Below, in pieces: positions 26,601 to 35,500 of a stretch of DNA of 64,000 nt. This DNA is from Rhodocyclus tenuis (lineage in GTDB: Bacteria > Pseudomonadota > Gammaproteobacteria > Burkholderiales > Rhodocyclaceae). Under the pieces are notes generated by a model. That model had not been told where the DNA came from, did not search any database, and worked only from the letters and a program-made list of their open reading frames with translations. The stretch covers positions 1 to 64,000 of the forward strand of contig NZ_JACIGE010000017.1 of assembly GCF_014197755.1 (NCBI RefSeq), written 5' to 3'. Made by a program: the position numbers and the translations under genes. Positions within the stretch are counted from its first letter, which is position 1. Every line of letters starts with the position of its first letter.

Positions 26601-27439
26601 CGTGTCTCCAACGAGCGCTGATAAACAATGGCCTCGGGAAATTTGCGTACCTTGTACAGCGAGGAAATACGACTCATCGACTCGGAGTGGCCGAGCAGGA
26701 TGAAGCCGCCGGGATTCAGGGCATCGTAAAAGGTCTCGGCCGCTGTCTTTCGCGAAATATCGTCGAAATAAATCAGCAGGTTGCGACAAAAAACGATGTC
26801 GAAGTTGCGGTAAGCACGGGTGTCGGCGCGCTCCGACAGATTGACGCGGGTGAATTCGACGGCGCTGCGGATGTCGTCGCACAGCTGATAGCCGTCGCCG
26901 ACGCGCGAGAAGTATTTCTGCAGCATGCGTACCGGCAATTGCTGGATCGCGCGTTGCGAGTACAGTCCCTGGCGTGCCTGCGCGAGGATGCGGGTATCGA
27001 TGTCCGAGGAAATGATCTCGATGTCCCAGTCGTTGATGCCGGCCCAGTGCTCCAGCAGGTAGAGCGCGATCGAATACGGTTCCTCGCCGGACGACGACGG
27101 AATCACCCAGATGCGGATCGGGCTCCGGCTCGACTTGCGCGCGACGATCTCGGGCAGGATCGAGTCAACCAGACACTTGAACTGGTACTCCTCGCGGAAG
27201 AAGTAGGTTTCATTGACCGTCATCAGGTTGGTCAGTTGCTGCAACTCCTCACCGGAAGCCTGGAAGCGCAGCATCGTGAAATAGCTGCGGAAGGTGTCGT
27301 TGCCGGTGGCTTCGATGCGTTCGACCAGGCGCTTGTCCACGAAGTAACGCTTCGAGGATTCGAACTGGATGCCGGTCTTGCGATAGAAGAACTCCCGGAA
27401 CTTCTGGAACTCTTCTTCGCTGATGGGGGTATCGGCCAT
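26597..27439 (-). CDS. cheR: chemoreceptor methyltransferase CheR
   Basis: 280 aa, normal CheR length. An N-terminal helical domain is followed by a SAM-binding methyltransferase domain with WVIPSSSGEEPYSIAL (motif I region) and DIVFCRNLLIYFDD. It adds methyl groups to receptor glutamates using S-adenosylmethionine. Start chosen at MADTPISEEEF, the first ATG after the HEAT gene; the longer frame upstream is a shadow. It lies between the HEAT-repeat gene and cheY, with cheB nearby, so a complete adaptation pair is present. Confidence 0.93.
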   Translation of the reverse strand: MADTPISEEEFQKFREFFYRKTGIQFESSKRYFVDKRLVERIEATGNDTFRSYFTMLRFQASGEELQQLTNLMTVNETYFFREEYQFKCLVDSILPEIVARKSSRSPIRIWVIPSSSGEEPYSIALYLLEHWAGINDWDIEIISSDIDTRILAQARQGLYSQRAIQQLPVRMLQKYFSRVGDGYQLCDDIRSAVEFTRVNLSERADTRAYRNFDIVFCRNLLIYFDDISRKTAAETFYDALNPGGFILLGHSESMSRISSLYKVRKFPEAIVYQRSLETR

Positions 27440-27446
27440 TAATGGC

Positions 27447-28073
27447 TCAGTTCGCGGCGAGACGCTTGAGGGCCAGATCGGTGGCGAACTGCATGTAGGG
27501 CTCATCGGCGAAGCGCGCCTTGAGTCGCAGCAAGGCGTCGCGCGCGGCGGCGGAGCCGACTTCTCCGAGCAGGTCGACCGCCGTCGCGCAGACATTGACC
27601 TGCGCATCGGACTCGATCACCTGGATCAGCCAGGACTCGACCTCGGGATGGCACAAGGATTCGAGCACATTGACGGCGAAGATGCGCACATCGGCGTCGG
27701 CATCCGCGAGCAGACACTGCATGATCGGCGCCACCTCGTCGGGCAACTGCTTCATGCATTCGATGGCCTCGTTGCGCAAGGCAGCGTTCTCGCTGCGCAG
27801 GCAGTTCACCAGCCCGAGCACCGCCACCTCGTCGCCCAGCCGGGTCAGCGTCGACAGGATGAGTTCGCGCACCGAGGCGTCATCTTCCCGCTGCAAGCGA
27901 CTGAGCAGCAGCGCCGAAGCATCGGGACAGTCGGCCAGATCACGCGCTGCCCAGCGCCGCTCGCTGGCATCGGCGCTCTCAAGCTCGAGCGCCAGCCCGG
28001 CGCAGTCGCGCGCGAATCGCCGCTCCTCGTGCGCGAGCGTTTCGCTGCCCGGTGATTTCTTGATGAAAGCCAT
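27447..28073 (-). CDS. HEAT-repeat scaffold protein
   Basis: 208 aa made of repeated two-helix units with the HEAT pattern (ADASERRWAARDLADCPD, ASVRELILSTLTRLGD, ADVRIFAVNVLESL, VNVCATAVDLLGEVGS). About five repeats, no catalytic residues and no signal peptide. HEAT repeats form curved protein-binding solenoids. Its place between cheB and cheR suggests a scaffold or adaptor of the chemosensory complex. Such a gene is not part of the minimal chemotaxis set. Confidence 0.85.
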   Translation of the reverse strand: MAFIKKSPGSETLAHEERRFARDCAGLALELESADASERRWAARDLADCPDASALLLSRLQREDDASVRELILSTLTRLGDEVAVLGLVNCLRSENAALRNEAIECMKQLPDEVAPIMQCLLADADADVRIFAVNVLESLCHPEVESWLIQVIESDAQVNVCATAVDLLGEVGSAAARDALLRLKARFADEPYMQFATDLALKRLAAN

Positions 28074-28082
28074 TGTGGTCCT

Positions 28083-29150
28083 CTAGCGGCCAGCCCAGAC
28101 GTTGATCTGGTTGGCGATCTTCTCCAGGGGCAATATCACGCTGGCCCCACCGCGTTCGATCAGCTCGGCCGGCATGCCGAAGACCACCGCCGTCTCTTCC
28201 GACTCCGCAATCGTACGCCCGCCACCCTTCTTGATCTCGGCAAAAGCGTCGGCACCGTCATAGCCCATGCCGGTAAGCATGACGCCAAGGACGCGCGCGG
28301 CGTCGTAATGCTCGAGTACCGAGCGGCCGAGCAGTTCCACCGACGGGTGCCACAAATGCGCCTTGCTCTCCGGCTTGGCGATCAGCGTCGGCTTGCCGGC
28401 GCGCTGCACCACCAGCATGTCGGCGCCACCCTTGGCGATATAGACATGGCCGCTTTCGATAGTCATCGGCGAGGCCACTTCAACCACCTCAAGCTGACAG
28501 ATCGAGTTCAGCCGTTCGGCAAAGGAGCGCGTAAAAGCCGCCGGCATGTGCTGCGCAACGAGTACCGGCCACGGGAAATCGAGCGGCAGTTGCGGCAGGA
28601 TTTCCTCCAGTGTGCGCGGACCACCGGTGGATACGCCGATTACGACCACGCCGTCACTGGCGACGCCGCGACGTACGGCGACCGGGCGCGGCGCCGACTG
28701 CTCACGCTCCTCGCGCAAGCGCTGCGCCAGCCCCTTGGCCCGGCCCTGGACCTTCGGCCGGGAACGCGCCGCGCTGCGCACCTTGTTCACCAGTTCGTCC
28801 TTGATTTCGCCGATCGACAGCGAGATCGTCCCGCCCGGTTTGGCGATGTAGTCGACGGCGCCGAGATTGAGCGCCTCGAAGGTCGCCAGCGCGCCCTTCT
28901 CGGTCAGCGACGAGACCATCACCACCGGCACCGGCCGCTCGGCCATGATCAGTGACAGTGCGGTGATGCCGTCCATTTCGGGCATGTTGATGTCCAGCGT
29001 CACCACGTCAGGCTGGAAGTCGCGGTTTTCTGCCACAGCCTCGCGGCCATTGCGCGCCTGACGCACCTCGAAATCGCTTTCCGCCTGAAACAGGGTGCTC
29101 AACTGCCGGCGCATCAGCGCCGAGTCGTCGACAACAAGCAGTTTGATCAT
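28083..29150 (-). CDS. cheB: chemoreceptor methylesterase/deamidase CheB
   Basis: 355 aa. Receiver domain (1-120; VVDDSALMRRQL, phosphoacceptor in TLDINMPEMDG, Lys in YIAKPGG), linker, then methylesterase domain with the triad Ser in VIGVSTGGPRT (about 172), His in VAQHMPAAFT and Asp in LTGMGYDGAD. ATG at 29150 is preferred over an upstream TTG because GTGGGG lies before it. It removes methyl groups from receptors when phosphorylated by CheA. It sits between the triple CheW and HEAT genes. Confidence 0.94.
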   Translation of the reverse strand: MIKLLVVDDSALMRRQLSTLFQAESDFEVRQARNGREAVAENRDFQPDVVTLDINMPEMDGITALSLIMAERPVPVVMVSSLTEKGALATFEALNLGAVDYIAKPGGTISLSIGEIKDELVNKVRSAARSRPKVQGRAKGLAQRLREEREQSAPRPVAVRRGVASDGVVVIGVSTGGPRTLEEILPQLPLDFPWPVLVAQHMPAAFTRSFAERLNSICQLEVVEVASPMTIESGHVYIAKGGADMLVVQRAGKPTLIAKPESKAHLWHPSVELLGRSVLEHYDAARVLGVMLTGMGYDGADAFAEIKKGGGRTIAESEETAVVFGMPAELIERGGASVILPLEKIANQINVWAGR

Positions 29151-29170
29151 GCTAAGCAATCCCCACCGGC

Positions 29171-30748
29171 TCAGGCCGCCAGCTTCGCCAGCTGATCGAG
29201 ATCAGGCGCCTCGATCAGCTGCGCAGGATCGATCAGCTGCACCATGCGCTTCTGCTTTTCGAGATTGGCCATGCGCGCCAGCAGCTTCGCCTGTTCGGCC
29301 GACAGACACGGCGCCGGTTCGATCGCCGCCTTCTGGATCCTCAGCACCTCGGCCACCGAATCGACGATGAAACCGGTGCGCACACCGCCGATCAGGAAGA
29401 CCATGACGCGTTGCCGGTCGCTGCGCTCGACGGTCGGCAAGCCGAGGCGGCGGCGCAGGTCGATCACCGGCAGCACGGCGCCGCGCAGGTTGATGACGCC
29501 TTCAACGAAAGGCGGCGCCTTCGGCACGTGCGTCAGTTGCTCGGGAACGCGAACGATTTCCTGCACGCTGTCGATCGGCACGCCGAACTCTTCCTTGTCG
29601 AGCCGGAAAACCACCACCTGTTCGTCATCGTCGGCGACTTCGTCGTCAATTTCAGCCTCGGTCGTTGTTTGCTCGTCTGCACGCATGTTATCCACGCTCT
29701 TCACCGCCTCCTTGATCGACGAATGCTTGAACAGGTTGGCGGCGGAAATGATCGAGACCAGCCGCTTGCCACCGTCCAGGCGACAGATTTCCGAAATGTC
29801 GGCCAGATCGCCTTCGCGAACGAGCAGACCGGGCATGGCATCGACTTCCGACCTGGCGACGCGCAATACCTCGTTGACGTTGTCCATGACGACGCCGACC
29901 GACGACGCACCGAGGGCGACGACGACGATCCGGCTGTGCTCGTCGGCCGCCTGCGCCGGCAGCGCGAACATGCGCCGCAGGCTGACCAGCGGCAGCAAGC
30001 GGCTGCGCAGGGTCATGATGCCGAGCACATGCTCTTCGGCGTGCGGCACATGGATGATCTGCTCGGGAACCTGCACGATCTCCTGCACGTCCTCGATGGC
30101 GATGGCGTACTCCTGACCGGCGACATCGAAACTGACCAGCTGCAGTTCGTCGCTGTTTTCCTCGTCCTGACTTTCGACGGAGGCTGACAGACCAGCAGCG
30201 ATTCCGCTGTGCCGGGCCAGCGCCGCAATCTCGGTGAACTCCTGCGCGATCAGCTTGGCGAAGTCGAGGACCATGATCATCGCGTGGCCACCGACATCCT
30301 TGATGATGCCCGACAGCAAGTCGCTGTTCACGGTGCCGCGAATCGTTTCCACGCCCTCGATGCGTGAGCTTTCGACGCCAACCACACTGGCGACGCGATC
30401 GACGACGAAACCGAGCGGTTGGCCGATGTCGATGACCAGCGCCCGCGTCGCATCGTCGTGTTCTCGTTCGTCAAAGCCGAAGACGCGGCGCAGCGAAATG
30501 ATCGGCAGCACCTTGCCGCGCAGATTGGCGAGGCCGTCGAGCGCCGCCGGTGCCAGCGGCACGCGCACGACATCGGGAACACGGATGATTTCCTGCACCG
30601 GACTCATATCGACGGCAAAGACTTCGTCGCCGGCAAGAAAGGTGACGAACTGGCGCGTCTCCGAATCACCCGTTTCGAGAGATTCGTCGTCGACCTGCGG
30701 CGCTCGCTCCGCCTGCGTCACCCTTTGTTCCGGGTTTTTTTTGCTCAT
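29171..30748 (-). CDS. triple CheW-domain coupling protein
   Basis: 525 aa consisting of three consecutive CheW domains (about 30-185, 200-345 and 375-520). Each shows the CheW signature: EIIRVPDVVRVPLAP / LRGKVLPIISLRR in the first, EIVQVPEQIIHVP / LRSRLLPLVSLRR in the second and EIVRVPEQLTHVP / LRGAVLPVIDLRR in the third. Acidic linkers join them. Ordinary CheW is about 160 aa. The three domains would let one chain bridge several receptor or CheA contacts in an array. No other free-standing CheW is visible in the cluster, so this is probably the sole coupling protein. Confidence 0.93.
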   Translation of the reverse strand: MSKKNPEQRVTQAERAPQVDDESLETGDSETRQFVTFLAGDEVFAVDMSPVQEIIRVPDVVRVPLAPAALDGLANLRGKVLPIISLRRVFGFDEREHDDATRALVIDIGQPLGFVVDRVASVVGVESSRIEGVETIRGTVNSDLLSGIIKDVGGHAMIMVLDFAKLIAQEFTEIAALARHSGIAAGLSASVESQDEENSDELQLVSFDVAGQEYAIAIEDVQEIVQVPEQIIHVPHAEEHVLGIMTLRSRLLPLVSLRRMFALPAQAADEHSRIVVVALGASSVGVVMDNVNEVLRVARSEVDAMPGLLVREGDLADISEICRLDGGKRLVSIISAANLFKHSSIKEAVKSVDNMRADEQTTTEAEIDDEVADDDEQVVVFRLDKEEFGVPIDSVQEIVRVPEQLTHVPKAPPFVEGVINLRGAVLPVIDLRRRLGLPTVERSDRQRVMVFLIGGVRTGFIVDSVAEVLRIQKAAIEPAPCLSAEQAKLLARMANLEKQKRMVQLIDPAQLIEAPDLDQLAKLAA

Positions 30749-30778
30749 GGCAAACTCCTTGAAAAGGACGCAGAAAGA

Positions 30779-32695
30779 TCAGGCACTTTGCAGCTCATCG
30801 GCCAGCGAAGCGATTTCCTCGATCGCTGCCGCCAGTTCCTCGGCGCCTTGCGCCTGCTGCCTGGCTGCCGCTGCGGCTTCGGTTGCTGCCTTGTCGGCTT
30901 CGGTCGCTGCGGCGGAAATCTGCTCGACGCCCTTCTTCACCTGCGCCACGGCAGCGGCGATTTCGGTCGAGGCGGCGAGGATTTCGCCCGAGGCTTTTTC
31001 CACTTCGGCGATGTCGGTTTCGATCGTCAGCAGATTGGCCGAACTTGCCTTGGCTTTTTCCACTTCGGCCAGCGCTCCGGCGAGGATTTCGTCGAGGTCG
31101 CGACCGACGAGGCCGATCTGATCCTGTACCGACTTGACCAGATCCTTGATGCGGTCGGCGTTTTCGGCCGAGTCGTGGGCGAGGTTGCGGATGTCGGTGG
31201 CGACAACGACGAAGCCCTTGCCGAACTCACCGGCGCGCGCCGCTTCGATCGAACCATTGACGGCAAGCATATTGGTCTGGATCGACACGGTAGTGATCGC
31301 GTCGACGATCTTGTCGATGCGCCGCGAGACCAGTTCGAGATCCTTGATCTGCTTGATGCTCGAACGCGAAGCGTCGGCCGACGAGACGATACCGGCGTTC
31401 AGCGCATCGATCGAGGCCTTGTTGAGGGCCAGCAGATTCTTGATCGCCTGCACTTTTTCGCTACCGGCGGTGGCCCGCGACTGCGCCACTTCGGCACCCT
31501 TCTCGATCTGGCTGATCGCCGCGGCAGACTCTTCGGTGGCCGCCGACTGCACTTCGGCGCCTTTGCGGATCTGCTCGATGGCGGCCATGATCTGCGTTCC
31601 CGAACGGTTGATTTCCTGCACTGCCGACGACAGCTCCTCGGCGGCCGATGCCACTTCCTCGGCACTCTTGGCAACGTCGGTCGAGTTCTTCAGGTCTTCG
31701 GCGATTTCCGACAGGCTCTGCGCGGCCGCCTCGCTCTGCGCCAGTGCCTGCGCCTGTTCGGCAACGGTCTTGGCGGCTTCTTCGGCGGCCGCAGACTGCT
31801 CCTCGGCGGCCGCGGCGATATCCTGCGAACCCTTCAGCGCCTCTTGTGCCGCCGTTGCCGACTGCGCGGCGCCGGTGGCAATCTCGCGCAAACCCTTGAC
31901 GATATCGACGGCATCGAGGCGAATCTGATCGAGCTGCGTGATGATCGTCTTGCCGTTATCGGCCTCGCGTTCGATGTTCTTGGCCGAGGTACCGATGCCC
32001 TCGGCGATGAGCTTCACTTCCTGCTGGATCTGCGCGACCAGATCGGAAATCTGCTTGGCGCTCTTTTCCGAGGTTTCCGCGAGCGTGCGCACTTCATCGG
32101 CGACGACGGCGAAGCCCTTGCCGTGCTTGCCGGCACGCGCCGCTTCGATGGCGGCATTGAGTGCCAGCAGATTGGTCTGGTCGGCGATGCGGGCGACCGC
32201 CTTGACGATGTCACCGATGCTCGCCGCCTGCTTTTCCAGTTCGCCGACCATTTCCACCGACGTCGCCTGACGCTGCGCGGCGGCGCCGACGTTGTTGATC
32301 ATCACGCCGATGTCAGCGGCCGTTCTCGTCACCAGCGCCTGCGTCGCCTCGGACTTGCTCTGGCTGAGTTCGGCGTTCTGCAACTGGCGCGTAATCGAGG
32401 TGCCGACCTGGGTGAACGCCGCCAGCGATTCCTGCGCGGCACCGGAGGCTTCTTCGGCGCCGGTAGCGATCTGGTCGGCCGCACGCTTCAGTTCTTCGGC
32501 CGCTGACGCCGCCTCGTTGATCCCCGACGACAACTGCCCGGTGGCAGCAGCGATGCGTTCGGCAGCCTGTTGCTGCTTGCCCAGCGTGCGCGCGCGCTTG
32601 CGCTGCGCCTCGGCTTCACGGGCGGCCAGAGCAGAGCTCTTGCCCTCGGCTGCAACTGCAAGGGATGAGGTCACCGGTTTCCTGACGAGTGCCAT
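30779..32695 (-). CDS. soluble receptor with two MCP signalling domains (DosM-like architecture)
   Basis: 638 aa from the ATG at 32695 (AGGAG upstream). No transmembrane segment and no sensory domain; the protein is almost entirely Ala/Glu-rich coiled coil. Two hairpin tips are visible: a canonical one near residue 180 ([35 protein letters not shown]) and a divergent one near residue 480 ([35 protein letters not shown]). Established work on the Vibrio cholerae double-signalling-domain receptor DosM shows such proteins stabilise cytoplasmic sandwich arrays. The gene heads the chemosensory operon, immediately before the triple CheW. Confidence 0.9.
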   Translation of the reverse strand: MALVRKPVTSSLAVAAEGKSSALAAREAEAQRKRARTLGKQQQAAERIAAATGQLSSGINEAASAAEELKRAADQIATGAEEASGAAQESLAAFTQVGTSITRQLQNAELSQSKSEATQALVTRTAADIGVMINNVGAAAQRQATSVEMVGELEKQAASIGDIVKAVARIADQTNLLALNAAIEAARAGKHGKGFAVVADEVRTLAETSEKSAKQISDLVAQIQQEVKLIAEGIGTSAKNIEREADNGKTIITQLDQIRLDAVDIVKGLREIATGAAQSATAAQEALKGSQDIAAAAEEQSAAAEEAAKTVAEQAQALAQSEAAAQSLSEIAEDLKNSTDVAKSAEEVASAAEELSSAVQEINRSGTQIMAAIEQIRKGAEVQSAATEESAAAISQIEKGAEVAQSRATAGSEKVQAIKNLLALNKASIDALNAGIVSSADASRSSIKQIKDLELVSRRIDKIVDAITTVSIQTNMLAVNGSIEAARAGEFGKGFVVVATDIRNLAHDSAENADRIKDLVKSVQDQIGLVGRDLDEILAGALAEVEKAKASSANLLTIETDIAEVEKASGEILAASTEIAAAVAQVKKGVEQISAAATEADKAATEAAAAARQQAQGAEELAAAIEEIASLADELQSA

Positions 32696-33126
32696 GGTAC
32701 TGACTCCTGAATGAGTAAATGCGATTGGAATGGACGCAAGGTCAAAATATGACAAAAATGCGCGGCAAGCGACAGGCGAACAGAGGCACTCAACCGGTCG
32801 CCATGGCTGGCGAGTTGCGGGCGAATCGACGAACGAGGGGGCTTGCGAGCAGCGGAACGCGCCAGGAAAAACCGAATTCCGCTTTATAACTCAATAGCTT
32901 GAAAGCAGAACCAGGCTTGAATCGAACGAATCCGGAAAGCAGCATCGCATGCTCCTCACACACCCACATAAGGCCACGTCAGCCAGCGGCTTGACGCTCG
33001 GGCGCGCTTTAGTGACAGAAGCTGCTGACGCGTTCGATATCGCCACTATATGAAAAAAATAGAAAACTGTCCATCTTAAAGTTCGTTTTTGTCGTTTTTG
33101 GCCGGAATTTTCCGACAAAAACGCTC
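32696..33126. other. intergenic region between divergent receptor and flagellin
   Basis: About 430 bp without a convincing gene. It should carry the promoter of the leftward chemosensory operon; GTCAAAATATGAC at about 32742-32754 is a short dyad near the leftward start. The right part is AT-rich and contains the inverted repeat annotated separately. Confidence 0.5.
33084..33123. promoter_or_regulatory. inverted repeat upstream of flagellin promoter
   Basis: CGTTTTTGTCG (33084-33094) and CGACAAAAACG (33113-33123) form a perfect 11-bp dyad separated by 18 bases. It ends three bases before the sigma-28-like -35 element, so it could be an operator. There is no gene immediately to the left for which it would act as a terminator. 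Confidence 0.5.
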
Positions 33127-33153
33127 TAAAGTCATACCGCGAAACGTCGTTAC
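33127..33153 (+). promoter_or_regulatory. sigma-28 (FliA)-type flagellin promoter
   Basis: TAAAGTCA, an 11-base spacer, then GTCGTTAC. This approximates the FliA consensus TAAAGTTT-N11-GCCGATAA with correct spacing, 30 bases before the flagellin ATG. Confidence 0.6.
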
Positions 33154-33182
33154 CAATCCGTAACCGACCGACGCGTGCGCAC

Positions 33183-34874
33183 ATGTCACTGTCCATTCAC
33201 ACCAATCTGCCCTCACTGTTCGCGCAGCGCCAGCTGCGCACGCAGGACAACTGGCTGGACCGGTCGTTGACCCGGCTGGCTTCCGGACGGCGCGTCAACA
33301 GCGCCGTCGACGACGCGGCGGGGCTGGCGATTTCCGAACGCATGCGCGCGCAGGTGCGCGGCAGCGATCAGGCGGCGCGCAATCTCAACGACGGCGTGTC
33401 CCTGTTGCAGACCGCCGACGGTGCGCTCGATTCGGTCGTCGGCAGCCTGCAGCGCATGCGGGAACTCGCTGTCCAGGCGGCCAACGGCACGCTCTCCGCG
33501 GCCGACCGGCAGACGCTGCAGCAGGAGGTCAATCAGCACATCCAGCGCATCGAGCAGATCAGCCGGCAGACAAGCTTCAACGGTGAGGCGCTGTTCGACC
33601 AGAACACCGCCGGCGTCGGCGGCGATCCAAACCGGCGCGCGGTGCTCGACGGACTGCGACTGGGCTGGCTGGAGGAAGCCGAAAGGCGGATCAAGAACTT
33701 CTACGGGATCATCGGCGACGGCCAGCTGACCATGAACGTAGACCTCGGTACCAGCGATGGCGTCGGCGGTGCGCTGGCCTCGGTAAGCACCACCTCGGTC
33801 GGCGGCAACGGGCAGTGGCAGAACATCACGCTCAACGTCGACATGGCCGACTTCACGCCGCCGAATCTGCCCAACGGCGGCAGTGCGCCGTACTACAACG
33901 ACCGCATCATCGCGCACGAGATGGTGCACGCCGAAATGTCGCGCTCGATGAACTTCGCCGCGCTACCGAGCTGGTTCAAGGAGGGGATGGCCGAGTTCAT
34001 CCACGGCGCCGACGAGCGGCTCGTTGGCGATTACGCGGGCGGTGCCGGTCTGGCGACGATCCTCACCGCCTTCAACGCCGACGACGTCTCGGCCAGCGCC
34101 GGCTATTCGGCCGGCTACGCGGCGGTGCGCTACCTGCACCAGTCGATCAAGGCGCACGGTGGACAGGGGATCAAGGACATCACCACCTATCTGGCGGCGA
34201 ATCCGGCCGCCACGCTTGACGCGGCGATCAGCAACGCCAGCCGCGGCGCCTTCGCCAGCCTCGCCGCCTTCGGCACGGCCTTCAATGCCAACGCGGGCAC
34301 CTTCGTCGCCGGGCTCAACCTGAGCAATGCCGATACCGGCGCCATTGGCGGCTACGATGCCGACGGCGGTGCGGTGATGAGCGCCACCGACGTCTACCTC
34401 GACACCGGGACGCGCTTCGGCGAAAAGGCGCTCGACGGCTTCAAGCTTGACGTTCCCGACTATCCGACCGAAACCAACAGCCGCTACGTCTCGCTGCAGG
34501 CCGGGGCGGCCTACAACGCCAAGCTGGAGGTCGCCATCGGCGCCGTGAATGCCAACGCGCTCGGCATCGCCGACGTCGACGTGTCAACGCTGCCGCAATT
34601 TGCGCTGGTACACATTGACGAGGCAATCCAGGCGGTGGCCGTCGCGCGCAGCCGGGTCGGCGCCGGCCTGTCGCGGCTGGAGTTCGCCACGGCCAATCTG
34701 ACAGCGACCAGCCTCAACCTGCAGGCCAGCCGCTCGCGCATCGTCGATACCGACTACGCCAGCGAAACGGCCGAACTCAGCCGTAACCGGATACTGCGTC
34801 AGGCCGGCAACGCCATCCTGGTGCAGGCCAATTCGCAGCCGAAAACGATCCTGCGGCTGCTGCGCCAGGCCTGA
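33183..34874 (+). CDS. flagellin with internal metallopeptidase domain (flagellinolysin type)
   Basis: 563 aa. Residues 1-145 are a standard flagellin N-terminal D0/D1 (SLSIHTNLPSLFAQRQLRTQ, VDDAAGLAISERMRAQVRG) and the last 90 or so the C-terminal D1/D0 (ASRSRIVDTDYASETAELSR). The variable region between holds a zincin motif HEMVH (His245, Glu246, His249) with downstream Glu in WFKEGMAEF (267 or 271), fitting a gluzincin-like protease. Flagellinolysins have been described as proteolytic flagellin filaments in many bacteria. The ribosome-binding site is weak, but the N-terminus matches the family and a sigma-28-like promoter lies upstream. It is divergent from the chemosensory operon. Confidence 0.93.
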   Translation: MSLSIHTNLPSLFAQRQLRTQDNWLDRSLTRLASGRRVNSAVDDAAGLAISERMRAQVRGSDQAARNLNDGVSLLQTADGALDSVVGSLQRMRELAVQAANGTLSAADRQTLQQEVNQHIQRIEQISRQTSFNGEALFDQNTAGVGGDPNRRAVLDGLRLGWLEEAERRIKNFYGIIGDGQLTMNVDLGTSDGVGGALASVSTTSVGGNGQWQNITLNVDMADFTPPNLPNGGSAPYYNDRIIAHEMVHAEMSRSMNFAALPSWFKEGMAEFIHGADERLVGDYAGGAGLATILTAFNADDVSASAGYSAGYAAVRYLHQSIKAHGGQGIKDITTYLAANPAATLDAAISNASRGAFASLAAFGTAFNANAGTFVAGLNLSNADTGAIGGYDADGGAVMSATDVYLDTGTRFGEKALDGFKLDVPDYPTETNSRYVSLQAGAAYNAKLEVAIGAVNANALGIADVDVSTLPQFALVHIDEAIQAVAVARSRVGAGLSRLEFATANLTATSLNLQASRSRIVDTDYASETAELSRNRILRQAGNAILVQANSQPKTILRLLRQA

Positions 34875-34932
34875 GGAAACACCGCTCCATGGCGGTTGCT
34901 GCCGTGATGCGGAAGCGCCCGGGCGAAAACGC

Positions 34933-34962
34933 AAAAGTGCGGGAATCTGCTCCCCGCACTTA
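34933..34962 (-). terminator. Rho-independent terminator of the paaK-ACT operon
   Basis: AAGTGCGGG / CCCGCACTT (9 bp) with a nine-base loop. On the minus strand it is followed by TTTTGCGTTTT, so it terminates leftward transcription from the ACT gene; it may also stop the convergent flagellin transcript. Confidence 0.7.
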
Positions 34963-35003
34963 TGCCTGCGGCAGTCCTTGCGACCGCCTGACGCGGAAGA
35001 AGC

Positions 35004-35429
35004 TCAGTAGAGGTCCTGCTCGGGCACCATGGTGATGCCGGCGGCAGCGAGCGCGGCAACAGCCGCGTCGGGATCCTCAAAGCGGAACATGAGCACGACG
35101 CGACCGCCGTGACGCAGGTAGAAGGCGTACATGTACTCGATGTTCACCGCCGCGGCGGCGAGCACTGCAAGCGTGCGCACCAGACCGCCGGGATGATCGA
35201 CGACGTCAACGGCGACCATCTCGCTGACCGTGACCGCCCAGCCCTCGCCTTGCAGCCGGGCGCGCGCTCGTTCCGAATCCTTGAGCAGAATGCGCAGGAT
35301 GCCGAAGTCCTCGGTGTCGGCGAGCGAAATGCCGGCCATGTTGATGTTCGCCGCCGCCAGCGATTGCAGGGGCTCAAGCAGCGCGCTCGGGCGGTTTTCG
35401 AGAAAGACGGAAAGTTGGGGAATTTTCAT
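35004..35429 (-). CDS. tandem ACT-domain protein
   Basis: 141 aa beginning MKIPQLSVFLENRPSAL, a typical ACT beta strand and helix, with a second ACT unit from about residue 70 (VDVVDHPGGLVRTLAVLAAA). ACT domains bind amino acids or small effectors. ACT genes beside phenylacetate-CoA ligase are common, and this pair is 70 bp apart in the same orientation, so it is presumably a regulator or accessory subunit of that ligase. The start was chosen as the first ATG of the domain; the upstream frame overlaps the intergenic spacer. Confidence 0.85.
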   Translation of the reverse strand: MKIPQLSVFLENRPSALLEPLQSLAAANINMAGISLADTEDFGILRILLKDSERARARLQGEGWAVTVSEMVAVDVVDHPGGLVRTLAVLAAAAVNIEYMYAFYLRHGGRVVLMFRFEDPDAAVAALAAAGITMVPEQDLY

Positions 35430-35500
35430 CGCAGTCTCATCAGGAATGTGAGGCACTGACAGCGACCACCGGAGCGCCCGGCGCCGCCGCACAGCGGCTG

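Noticed and set aside
33076-33110. Second sigma-28 promoter (TAAAGTTC ... GCCGGAAT) upstream of flagellin
   Set aside because: Spacing between the two elements is about 16 bases instead of 11.
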